From Epiperipatus broadwayi (taxonomy: Eukaryota; Onychophora; Udeonychophora; Euonychophora; Peripatidae): 64,000 nt of DNA. The DNA is taken from positions 3,864,501 to 3,928,500 of the forward strand of contig JAQFVV010000072.1 in assembly GCA_028023455.1 (NCBI GenBank), given 5' to 3'. Below, piece after piece: positions 24,321-35,930 of this stretch (positions within the stretch are counted from its first letter, which is position 1; the number at the start of each line of letters is the position of its first letter). The notes under the pieces are model-generated. The model worked only from the letters and a program-made list of their open reading frames with translations. It was not told the origin of the DNA and made no database searches. The translations under genes and the position numbers were made by a program.

Positions 24321-25773
24321 AGTCTAATGATTGCCAAATAAAAAATATTAATTTATTATGAATAATTTGTAATGAATGACCCCCCCTCCCTATCCCAAGC
24401 AATAAATTTTGTTTTTAACTTCATATATATAATGAAATGATTTTTGTTTAGAAATTCAAATGCAATCCAAGCACTAGAAGTGACTTGACCGAGTCACAAT
24501 ACATGGGACTTGGAAATATGGAGTCCGACGCTCTCATTTTACATTTAATTATATACAGGGATTTAACCTCGTGACTATCATGCATTAATGTGCCTAATAA
24601 AAATTCCACGTTTGACTTTCATTCAAATTATCATTAAGACAATATAGACAGAATATTATATGTTATTTAAGGCATTTTATTATGTATTTACTTTTCATGT
24701 CAGCTTTCAAACGATAGTGTGAACAAAATTTAAATAGATGAAAAAAATCTAAGGATTCACTACCAGCGAATATAAATAATTTTATAAATTATCAAGACCT
24801 GCCTGCTCTAATGCAAATCTTATTTTATTCAATTTTAAAAAAATGTGAGAATATTTATCTTTTTAACTAATGAAAGTAATATAGAAATTATCTTTAGAGT
24901 ATTTTTTGTTACGGTTTTGGATCCAAAATTTAATATAATAAACTTCAAGTACTTAACGAATTTAAATGGATCAAAGGAATGAGTCACGTAGAAAAAAAAG
25001 AAGAAAGCTATAATTTTATTACATGAAGCAAAGCCTCTGCGTTTTGATGTGTATATGTAGATACACGCTGTTACGTAAGCAGAATAATCAAATCCCCCCC
25101 CCCCTTGTGATGCAAGCAATACTTGTTTTTCACAACATCATGACGTCAGTTGTTTTTAATATTAATTGAATGAATTGCCTTGGTTTATTGATGTTTTACA
25201 ATGTGTAAGCTAATTGTCAATGCAAAACAACAAATCAAAAGATTATGCAACAGCAAATTCATTATAAATTAACATGATAACGGTAAGTTCAAGTAGATTT
25301 AATATAACCCCTTTGCTCTCGTGCATGTTTAGTGATGTAATGGGCTTATTAAAAACTGCATCCTGTTTGTGCAGGAATAATGACAGCCTTAAAGCTAAAT
25401 ATATATGGATCACTACTACTTGGTTTTTTTCACTTCCAGGGTTTGAACATAGTATGAATTCTGAGGTAACAAACTATTTACCTACTATTATTAAAATCTG
25501 TAATACAGCTTCAAAAAATTATATACTTTAAGGGAATAACAAACCATGACAAATTATTGCTGTCAATAAACAAATATTATTGTTCAATCATGGAATTCTG
25601 TTGCGACCTAATCACAACCTGTTTTGGGGTAGAAAGCATACATTTGTTGCCTTTACATACATATTAGGTAAAGAACATTTCAATTTGCTTACAATTAATA
25701 GTTTGATAATTTAATTCATAAAAAGTGAGTTGCCAAATTCACATAGGAATGATGTTAACTAATATATCCAAAA

Positions 25774-26319
25774 AAAATGTTCAAATCACCCTTCCAAATG
25801 TTATGTTTTAACAGCAATGGCCCCTGTAAATAAATATAAAATCTGAATTCAAACAGCATGACACAAAAGGATACCCCCATGTTCAAATCAACCTCCCAAA
25901 CATTTTTTCAGCAACACCTTCTATGAATAAATATAATGTCTGAATTTCAAACAGTATGACTCGAAAGAGTATCGACTCTTGCTATTTGAAGTTTAGTCTT
26001 TATATTTAATCGCAGAGGGTGTTGATGAAAAAATGTAACATTTGGAAGAGAAAGGGCACCCTTTTGAGTCTGCTGTTTAAAGTTCAGACTATATATTTAT
26101 TCACAAAGGGCATTGCTAAAAAAAACATAACATATGGGAGGAAAAGGATATCCTTTTAAGTCTGCTATATGAAGTTTCTGACTTTTATATTTATTCACAG
26201 AGGGCATTGCTGAAAAACATAACATTGGGAGAGAAAGCTATTTGAAGTTTCTGACTATATTTATTCACAGAGGGCATTGCTGAAAAACATAACATTTGGG
26301 AAGGTGGTTTGAACATTTT
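25774..26319. mobile_element. Foldback-type element with internal subrepeats
   Basis: The termini are long inverted repeats: the left starts AAATGTTCAAATCACC and the right ends GGTGGTTTGAACATTT. Inside, units of about 70-115 bp are arrayed, each with a CATAACAT block and a TTATTCACAGAGGGCATTGC block. About two are in one orientation on the left and four in the other on the right. This is the layout of foldback (FB-like) elements. No protein is encoded. Confidence 0.65.
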
Positions 26320-27196
26320 GTACTTGAATTTTAAGCTAGTGATATGCACTGGAATATATCCATAACGTACATTATAAATCATTTTAAAAAATTAAATAAG
26401 TCTAACGACATTTCTCATTTCTTTGCTTTTCATCATTTTGCAGTGATAATGTGATGAGATGCAATTTAATAAAAACAAATGATACCTTATTTGATCTAAC
26501 TTATGTTTTAACCTTTTTAGAATGGATCTTTTTGCACAGGAAATCAGAAAGCAACAGTTTACTGATACATTTATCTGCTAATGCTGTCACTTGATCCCTA
26601 ATTCATACCTTCATTGAAGAAAACTGACTTATATTTTTCAGCAGGAGAGTCACTAAAAAAATTGATTTAAGTTCATGTTTTTTAAAAAAATCCACTTTTG
26701 ATGAAAAACAATTTTTCCTGGCAAACATTTTGCTTTGGTATTATTATTTTTTAATGGAATTTAATAAAAATATGTAAATATATTTTTAATTTTATTTATA
26801 GCTGACATTTATTAATAATTTATTCAATATTATTTATTTATTTTGTATATCTTAAAAAAAATTAAAAAATATTTAAATATAGAAAATAACATTATTATAG
26901 GATGATTAAAAAGCTTCTGCACAGCTTGATCCATTGTAGAATGTGGGAACTCCAGATCAATGTCCACAGATGACAGCTTCAGCCTGTCACTTAAATATAA
27001 CCATTTGATTGTTTATAAATTTATTTAATCACTAAAAACATATTGTGTATCTTACTATTTCCCATTTCCTGACATTTTGACTATCCATACATATAGCATT
27101 TCACATATAGTTTAAACTTTTGAGAATGACTATTTGCAAGGAAATCAAGTCATATATCACATGACTTAATTTAATAAGTTTGTATTACAAATGTTA

Positions 27197-27347
27197 TATA
27201 ATGAGCATGCTACTAGCTCTGAGCAAGCTTTCCAGAATATCCCTATCCTCAGACCAGTTTCACTGACAAAAGTCAGAGCTAGAAAACGGTCTTGAGTATA
27301 GGAATATTCTGAAAAGCTTTTTAAGAACTATTGACATGCTCATTATA
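27197..27347. repeat. Hairpin of about 150 bp
   Basis: Imperfect inverted arms of about 60 bp begin TATAATGAGCATGC and end GCATGCTCATTATA-like, with a 30-base loop. Likely a MITE or foldback relic. Confidence 0.55.
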
Positions 27348-28121
27348 TAGATAATGAATATATATTAAAACAGTCAATGTTAATTATTACTCAACAGGCT
27401 ATATAATATAGGTGTTTTTAATGATTCAATAATAAAAATAAAGTTTTGAGAGAGAATATGTATGTGAAGTTTTACTCAACAAATTACATACACCTTTACT
27501 CTGGTTAGTCTCCAAAAGGCCTCGGAAAGTAGAATCGTGCATAATAAAAAAAGAAAAGCAATTATAATCAGTTCATATGGGGATAAAATTAATTTACAAC
27601 TTTACATTAAAAATATATAAAAAAGAAATCAATTAAAAAAAGAAACCTCAAATTAAAAAAAGTGTTAACTAATGTGTAAACAAAAATAAATATAAAAATT
27701 ATGATTTTTTTCCATTGCTGGTTGCCATTTTATTTCTTATCTAGTTGCAAAATGATATTTACTAAATTATGATTTGTTAAATTAAAATAAAGCATGAAGG
27801 AAAAAAGATCAACAATGCACATTTTAAAATCAAATAAAACATTTAACTTAATATAATGTACATATTAGAATTTATTTTTCATGCGCTTTATGTACATTTG
27901 TTAATTTTTTTTTATTTTTGCAATTTCTAACCAATGAGATGAGACTTTAAGTATTTTTTCCAGGATGATTACTATTTTTTTAATGCCATATTTTTTTATT
28001 TTAACAAATGAAGTGACATTAAATAAAATGTAGGTAAAAAAAAAAATTATGTACAGTTGATAACTATAGATTTAATAAAGTATATAAATGATTATATATT
28101 TTTTTCCTTATGTCAATCTAT

Positions 28122-28218
28122 TATATTTTTTCATATGTCAAAGCGTTGACAGGGAAGCAAACCCGGGCCAGCTGCTTGGAAGACAGCTATGCTAACCACT
28201 AGGCCACCAATGCTTGAC
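28122..28218 (-). mobile_element. tRNA-Gly(TCC)-like short SINE with 12-bp TSD
   Basis: The minus strand is a nearly complete tRNA-Gly: it starts GCATTGGTGGCCTAGTGG (A box), has the anticodon arm CTGTCTTCCAAGCAG (anticodon TCC), and continues GGGTTTGCTTCCCTG (one change in the B box). A tail of only about 21 bases, TTTGACATATG plus A/T, follows. Perfect 12-bp direct repeats ATGTCAATCTAT flank it at 28110-28121 and 28219-28230. It is a retroposed tRNA or minimal SINE, not an ordinary tRNA gene, because the same tail follows other tRNA heads in the window. Confidence 0.88.
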
Positions 28219-29740
28219 ATGTCAATCTATATTTCCACTAAAACTGGCAATAACCATGAGTAAATCAAAAATAAATTATGAGAGTATTGATTTAAAATTG
28301 TAAAAACAAAATAAATAGTATTTAAAAGTTATGTTTAATAATCGTTGATTGTATAAGGTTGATGATTAGCTGCACAGTGTATGAAATCATTTTTTTTCCC
28401 AGAATAACTTAAATCATGATGACTACTATGATCATCATTTTTGCACAAGAATTTTAATCCATAAAACTAACTGAATAAATAAAGATTAGCTAGCATGCAC
28501 ATTTTACAACTAAATATTCACATGCTTTGTTGTTATATATGATCAAAGTATTGATGAATGAAACTAGTGGAGTGTTTTTGTAGTCATTAAAGATAAAAAT
28601 TTTCTTCACCTTGGATATGTCGTAAATGAAAGCAGTGAATGTTTTGTAAAGTTACTGGATGAAAATTTAATAAAGTACGTTATCTGGTTTTTTAAAGCTA
28701 TAACTAAAATAACATTGTATATTGTATAATGAATAAACTCTACTGTACATTTTTAGCATAAATATCACCATTTTATTTCCAGAAGATGTAGCTTTAGTGA
28801 AAATACTATCCTATGATATCATTACTTTTACAAAATGACTGCCATTTTTGCCAGCCATATTGGAAAAATATTACTTAAAAAAAAAAAAATTCAATTTTTT
28901 TTTACAGATTGTGAGAGGAATAATTAAATGTAAATCAAAATAATGGGTACAAAATGATAATAATCACTATGGCAAATACTCACATAAAGGTCCATATGTT
29001 AATTAAAGTAAAGGTAATATATATATATATGGAATTTTTGTTTTCCAAGCCTTATAAAGTCATATGCTATTTAGAGAAATGGTAAAGTGAGGGGCTCAGA
29101 TTCAAACTCATACCTATCACTTCTAATGCTAAAACATCTTCATATGAGTTTCTCCTCAAGTTTACTAACAATTCAATTATTGTTATTTAAGATAGGTTGC
29201 AGAAATAACTCAATAAAACACCTCTTATCCTCCCCAACCACACCATAAAGCTTCCCTGTCTATAAATTGTATTTGCTGGAAAGTTTAAGCAAATATTAAA
29301 TAATAATATATATATTTTTAATTTCAAATCAGGGGTATGTATAGTTTGAATATATTTTGTATATTAGTGTATATTAAATATATTAAACATTTTGGGGTTT
29401 TTTTCGCTTTTCTAGCGGTAAATTTCATATCTCTTACATATCATCTCTTCCACATTGTGGAAATGTATTTTCAAAAATTAATGATTACAGTTTTCAGTAG
29501 CTATAAGGATTAAGGTTTGTATTAATTAGGCTTATAAAATTTACAGAGTACAGTCTTTTAAAATGTGTGTATACTAATTTATTTACTATTATCTTTATTA
29601 ACTGAAAACAGGCTTATTATATACCTGTGTCTATATATGTAATATAGGGTATATGAGCACAGACTTTCAGATGACCCATCACTCTCCACTCTATCTAATA
29701 TCACTGATACACTCAAGCACATATATGCTAAAAAGATAAA

Positions 29741-29797
29741 TAATCACCAATATACGTATTTCATGCTAAACCAGCAATCATCAGTTGGTCCAGATTA
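29741..29797 (-). ncRNA. Hammerhead motif, family 1, tandem copy 1
   Basis: Minus strand: TAATC, TGGA, CCAA, CTGATGA, stem II TGCT/AGCA, GAAA, stem III TACGTATA, TTGG, T, GATTA. The pair next to the core (10.1/11.1) is T-T instead of G-C in all copies of this subfamily, which may weaken cleavage. The predicted cut is between plus-strand bases 29750 and 29751. Confidence 0.72.
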
Positions 29798-30213
29798 TCA
29801 TCTCCCACACATATATACTATAAGTGCTCAGATATATATTAAGATAGACAATCTTCCTACTTTAATGGACAGGCTCCAATCTACTACACCCTCCAACTCT
29901 TCAACCATCCATCCAATTGAAAATCTGATGATGGAATGCTCAAAGGCCACCCTGAGGTCGAGATTCTTGTCACACCCATGTTGACCTAAAGTCAATCTGA
30001 ACCCCACATGTACAGGACATAATCCATTTAATACATGTGCAAGGATGGGCAGACATCTCTATGATGTAATAACTAAAAACAGGCTTATTATATACCTGTG
30101 TGTCTATATATGTAATATAGGGTATATGAGCACAGACTTTCAGATGACCCATCACTCTCCACTCTATCTAATATCACTGATACACTCAAGCACATATATG
30201 CTGAAAAGATAAA

Positions 30214-30270
30214 TAATCACCAATACACGTATTTCATGCTAAACCAGCAATCATCAGTTGGTCTAGATTA
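30214..30270 (-). ncRNA. Hammerhead motif, family 1, tandem copy 2
   Basis: Same as copy 1, with stem III TACGTGTA (a U-G pair) and one change in the stem I bulge. Its cut site lies 473 bases from that of copy 1, so cleavage at both would release a monomer of that length from a minus-strand transcript. Confidence 0.72.
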
Positions 30271-30726
30271 TCATCTCCCACACATATATACTATAAGTGC
30301 TCAGATATATATTAAAATAAACAATCTTCCTACTTTAATGGACAGGCTCCAATCTACTACAACCTCCAACTCTTCAACCATCCATCCAATTGAAAATCTG
30401 ATGATGGAATGCTCAAAGGCCACCCTGAAGCCGAGATTCTTGTCACACCCATGTTGACCTAAAGTCAATCTGAACCCCACATGTACAGGACATAATCCAT
30501 TTAATACATATGCAAGAATGGGCAGACATCTCTATAAGGTCAACATGGGTGTGACAAGAATCTCGACCTCAGGGTGGCCTTTGAGCATTCCATCATCAGA
30601 TTTTCAATTGGATGGATGGTTGAAGAGTTGGAGGGTGTAGTAGATTGGAGCCTGTCCATTAAAGTAGGAAGATTGTCTATCTTAATATATATCTGAGCAC
30701 TTATAGTATATATGTGTGGGAGATGA

Positions 30727-30783
30727 TAATCTGGACCAACTGATGATTGCTGGTTTAGCATGAAATACGTCTATTGGTGATTA
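30727..30783 (+). ncRNA. Hammerhead motif, family 1, inverted copy
   Basis: Plus strand: CTGATGA at 30740-30746, GAAA at 30762-30765, TTGG at 30774-30777 and outer helix TAATC/GATTA. Stem III reads TACGTCTA, which breaks one pair (U facing C), and the T-T at 10.1/11.1 is shared with copies 1 and 2. Probably weak or inactive. Confidence 0.68.
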
Positions 30784-30899
30784 TTTATCTTTTCAGCATA
30801 TATGTGCTTGAGTGTATCAGTGATATTAGATAGAGTGGAGAGTGATAGGTCATCTGAAAGTCTGTGCTCATATACCCTATATTATTATCTTTATTATTA

Positions 30900-33800
30900 T
30901 TTTTTATTCAAGATGAAAAAAAATACTTAGTAAATCATTATTTAAGCTTTATGAAAAAACCTGGCAGTCAAAAACATTTGGAGCTCTAATGGTTATTTTT
31001 CCTAGATTTTTATGTTACTGAATTTTCCATAACCAGATTAATAGTACTGTATCTGTATATGCAAATATATTCCCAGATAGGTCTAGTAGCTCTTAACTTG
31101 GGTTTAAATCTAAGTGAAACTTGAAATTTTTTTCAAAATGCTCTTTTACAGTAATCTCACTTAACCGTAGAAAATTATTGTCAGTAAATGAATATTAAAC
31201 AGTTTGCAACTATAAAACAATATATGGAAGCGGTAATATAAGCACTCAGCAATCAAAGGTCGTCGCCCTCCCTATTCCGTGCAGTTAGTTATTTAAAACC
31301 ATTTTACTTTATGAATGTGTGCGTGTGCTATTTTTTTTTTATTTTATGAATCAAACAATTTTAATAGCAGCTTTGCCATTGAATACATATCGAATCTTCT
31401 ACCTGGAAAAAGGTTGGGATAACTATGTTGTAGAATATTACAATCAAGTTATAACATTTAATCATCATCTGCACAGATTGACACTGTTTTCCACAATCCC
31501 TTAACATTACTTATTTTAACATTTCATATTTAGAGCAATAAACCATTTTACGTCTATAAGATCCATACACAAGAATAAATACTTAGGTGTTTACATATAT
31601 ATAATTTAAAAAAAGTAAATTGCTGAGAGAAAATTCACAAAAAAAAATATAATCCATGTGGCCTGACCCTGGGAAGTATATTAGCGAAAATACGCTATTC
31701 TTAGGAGGAGGAGAACGCAAAAAAAAAGAAAAAACAGATATATGTTTCATTAACTAAAGTAAGTGAAATTAAAGGCGGATTGTAGAATAACTCTTCAACC
31801 TTTTAAAGACCTAAAGATAAAATTTCCAGTCACCCATGGGAAAGCTAAGTTTCCTTCCTGGAGAGAAAATTTTCATCACACTGGGATTAATTTCATAAAA
31901 GTTGCATTTAACACTGAAAATTAAAGAAGAGATAATTAGTATAATCGCATAATATTTATAATTTTAGCTTCACAAAACTTTTAAAAAGCATTAAAATACT
32001 AATAATTGAAAGCCAACATTTTACTAAATTAAAAAAAAAAAAATTCAGTCGGTAATTCTCAATTAACGTTTAGAATTTAAAATTAATTAAATGACTTTTA
32101 AGAATAGAATGAAAATTTAATAAATTCTCTAATTTACAGAATGATAAACTACTAAATTCTTTTAATACTTCTCAGGAAAAAATGATTAGAAGTGTATCGA
32201 AATGATATTCCTAAAATTAATCTAAGAACAACAAATAAAATTTTAAAATAAAGCATTAAATGGCTTCACTTAAAAGCAACAACGAAGAAGTTGTGTATAC
32301 AATGAATAGAGAGCTCTTTATTAGATAAAAAAAAAAAATTACGTTCAATTCCGTATTAGCAAACTTGGTTTATTAGAGCAAAGCTTGAAACTAAAGTCAT
32401 ATAATTCATTCAAAAAGATATAGTTTTAAATATTGCCCCGGCTAGGCAAACTCTGAAAGCTCAAAGCCCATGTATTGTATTTCCAAGCTGTTATTTCCGC
32501 TGCTCGAACTTCCTACGAGCCCACGAGGAAAAACCATTCAATTGTTTATTTTTAATATATTTATCTTATTTAAATAGTTCAAACTCTTTTTTTTTTTTTT
32601 TTTAAATTAAACGAATATGATATTGTCTATTAATTCCAATAAACATTAAAATACACACCATTTTCTTTGCTAACTTTTTTTTTATTATGTGTCAATACAG
32701 CTATTAAAAAGTAAAAATTCATACATCTCGTATGTATTTAATATATATACCTTAGTGTATGTGCGCATGCGTTATATGCACTTTACAATTTAAAAATGTG
32801 TAACTATATACAATGAAAAAAGTACTAGCAATGTTAAAATTTAAAAATATTCTTGTGTGACGCTTCACCTACAGAAACAAATAGATCCTTTCAAGTAAAA
32901 ACGAACAAGTAGCAGATACACACACACACACACACACACACATCATAAAACTACCCACAATTCAAATATAATTTCTAATTACCAAAATTTTTTAAATATT
33001 ATTTCTTATTAAATTTATAGCTTCAGATCCAAAATAACTAATGAAAATACTCCTCCAAATAACTTTAAAAGTACTCAGCCAACAAATTTAATGATGATCA
33101 TGTGATGTTTAGTGGTTTTAATTTATTTATTAAATCAAATTTTTAAATTATTGTATAACATATAGAAATAATATTATGAAAGTTAGAGTGAACAAGTAAT
33201 TTCAATGGTTGCATTCTTTACAATTATTTGAAGGTAATTTACTTATTAATTTCACTTTAGTGATATGAATCTGTTTGGTTTTGAATAAACAAATAAATGA
33301 GATACATTCATTTCATACATATATATTTCATATATTAATTTCAGTTACTTTTGGAAACAAAACAAAAAAACACTTGATAATGACAGCAAATTATGGTTGA
33401 AACATAGGAAATATATATACATTGATATCAGTTAAAAATAAATAATAAAAAAAACAAGATTTGTCAATAAAAAAAATGTATGTTATGTTTATTGGATTTT
33501 CATTTACTTAAGAGTCCAGATTATATTTCATTAATAAGCGCTTTAATGTGGGGAGTTGATATATTACTATATTTGATTTTTTATATACTTATATACCACT
33601 TTTCTAAATGCATTTCTTAGCTATTCTATTTTTAATAGCTTATGTGGTACCCTGAAAAATATTATCATCTCTGGATTTCCTCTGCTTATCATTTCAACTG
33701 CAACAGCAAGGTAATGCCCAGAACTGGTTGTTCAATTGTTACTATAATGATCAATACACACAAATAATAAACTTTAAAATGATATAATTGCTCTTGTGGC

Positions 33801-34010
33801 CACATATTTTGATCTAACTACAAGACCTATTAAATAAGCCATAAAACTAAGATGTGGTCAAATCTGGGTACCTACAACCAAGTTTACATTTAAATCAACA
33901 AGCCACTATCTAGGCCATTTAACCAATTGCCATTTTATTTATTATTAGTATTTACTAAGACAATAAGGCCAATTACTCAAGGCTTTAATAGGTTCAAATG
34001 TAGATGACAA
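30900..34010. other. AT-rich stretch, no gene recognised
   Basis: It contains (CA)n at 32,918-32,942. A GC-richer patch near 32,435-32,530 (GCCCCGGCTAGGC and on) has no recognised identity. Short frames here are Phe/Ile/Lys-rich noise. Confidence 0.5.
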
Positions 34011-34013
34011 TAA

Positions 34014-34535
34014 GCATCCTTAAGCTATCAACAATCTTAACCTGTAGTCAAGGGAACCTCCTTTTAATAATAAAAGTAAATTCCCACCTTTATCTATGGT
34101 CTGATATGTTTATGTAGATACTAAAGATTCCAATTTGATCAAGGAGTGTGAAATTAATAATGCAAAAAAGTTTAAACAAACCTTATTAATCAGGCAACTA
34201 ACCTGTATTGAAAGCAGACCAATAAATAGTCTTAGTAAATATATACTTTACAGGGAATTTGGAAGTTATAAATTATTAGCTTGCTTTCAGAATCAGGAAA
34301 TTATAATTGATTATTTAGTGGTCTGCTTTCAGAGCAGGTTTTATATTTGCCTGATTAATCGAGGTTTATTTAAACTTCTTTGCATTATTAATCTCCCACT
34401 CCTTGATCAAATTGCAATCTTTAGTGTCTATATAAACATATCAAACCAGTAGATAAAGATGGGATTCCATGTTTATTTTTAATAGGGAGGTTGTCTTGAC
34501 TACAGATTGAGATTTCTGATAGCTTAAGGATTGAT
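34014..34535. repeat. Long imperfect palindrome, foldback/MITE-like
   Basis: Arms of about 220 bp (34014-34234 and 34309-34535) are inverted. Landmarks are CATCCTTAAGCTATCA and its near-complement TGATAGCTTAAGGAT, AACTGTAGTCAAG-like blocks, TTTGATCAAGGAGTG, and GAAAGCAGACCA near the centre. The 105-codon open frame across it is a by-product of the palindrome; its two halves are complementary sequence. Confidence 0.65.
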
Positions 34536-34904
34536 TATTATTATTAGTAGTATTGACTATGCAGATATGCTCAATAGACAAATAAATTATTACTCATTAG
34601 ATAGAACAGGCAAAACTCACTATATGTATTGGAAATGGTGATCATGTGATGTTTATTGTCATTAGATAAAACAATCTATTCATCTTCACAATGTCTATGC
34701 TATCAATTTGTTAACACACAATATCCAAATTATCACTTTGTCCAGATTAACAATGTGTTTATCTTCTAAATATCCAGTCTATTAATCTAGTAATCTACAT
34801 AAAGTCCAGAATATCAATCTGTTAACTCTCACAATGACCAGGTAATTAATCTGTTAATCCTCAACAATCCCAGACTATATTCAGACTTGGAGATGCTCAT
34901 ATGT

Positions 34905-35024
<120 letters not shown>

Positions 35025-35819
35025 TTTATGGTATCTAAAAAATTATCTACTTTTGAATATTTTTTACAATAAAAGTCTGTGATCATAATTGATAATAAAT
35101 CAAGAAAACTGTATATTTGTTACCTGTGAGTGATATCAATATATTTTCTGGTAGATGTATGTGTTAATACATATACAAAAGCAGATCTACTATATCTGTT
35201 ATCACAGAGATTTTAAAATGGTCTCCCAAATAAAGTGATAATAGTTTTAATTATTATTATTATTAAGTTCATATATTAAACTATTACATAAGATACACTA
35301 ATATTTAGTATTCAGTAAGCAATTTTTCTAAAAAAATCTAATCAATGACGGGCCATGAAATTTTTAAGCGGAAGTGCTTTATTGTAATATCACTACCAAA
35401 ACGTAAGCAAGAAAAACAAAATGGAGCAGACCTAATTTTGTAACCACCCAACCATTTTATTTTTCTATACCAATCGTTAAAAGATCTAATATATGTTTTG
35501 TTTTTTACTAACTGCTGTTTGACAAATAATAATAATGGAGTAGATCGACTTATTTTTTATTTCAATTTTTTCGTGTAATGTCGGTTGGGAAAATGTAATT
35601 TTTTTATATATATTCAACACTAACACTCATATTGATAAAATAATATTACTTTTATTATTTTGTTATATTTTTCTGTAATAAATATTTATAATGCTAATTA
35701 CAAAAAAAAACAAAACAATACTTTATTGCTCATTCCAAATGAAAACAATAAAACCGTATTCCCTCCGAAGAGAAACCAGAATAAATAAACATACCATGCT
35801 CAAATACCTATTAATGATG

Positions 35820-35930
35820 TGGCAGAGTAATCAATGGATGCAGAAGGTTTGTGCATCAAAATACCCATCTAGTACCTACTCATCCAATATCGCCAGGCTA
35901 GTTTCTAGCTTGTGGCCTACTTTATGAACA
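35820..35930 (-). mobile_element. Family-2 ribozyme repeat, relic
   Basis: It matches the family-2 unit from CAATGGATG through the hammerhead region. On the minus strand, stem II (GGCCACAAGC), GAAA and the stem I 3' side (ATTGGAT) remain. The CTGATGA core is degraded and the NUH triplet reads GCC, so it is dead. Confidence 0.65.

Larger units (their letters stand above)
29601..30882. mobile_element. Family-1 composite insertion: direct-direct-inverted, 14-bp TSD
   Basis: Two direct copies (about 29601-30070 and 30072-30535; offset 471 rising to 473 bp) are followed at once by an inverted copy (about 30537-30882). Perfect 14-bp direct repeats TATTATCTTTATTA bound the whole block at 29587-29600 and 30883-30896. 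The left end begins with a hairpin (ACAGG...CCTGT) that also occurs at the end of the 13.4 kb insertion. The copies differ by only a few per cent, so the insertion is young compared with the other family members. Each copy has one hammerhead; the first two are on the minus strand. Confidence 0.88.

Noticed and set aside
28122-28218. Functional tRNA-Gly gene
   Set aside because: It has a target-site duplication, a retroposon tail shared with other insertions and a B-box change, so it is better explained as a SINE.
29763-30761. A 73-codon open frame almost identical in three copies (29763, 30236 on plus; 30540 on minus)
   Set aside because: The frame is copied because the whole repeat is copied. 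It lies antisense to the ribozyme, is broken in older family-1 copies, and has no recognisable domain.
34135-34452. 105-codon open frame
   Set aside because: It lies across a palindrome, so its two halves are complementary DNA, and no protein family is recognisable.
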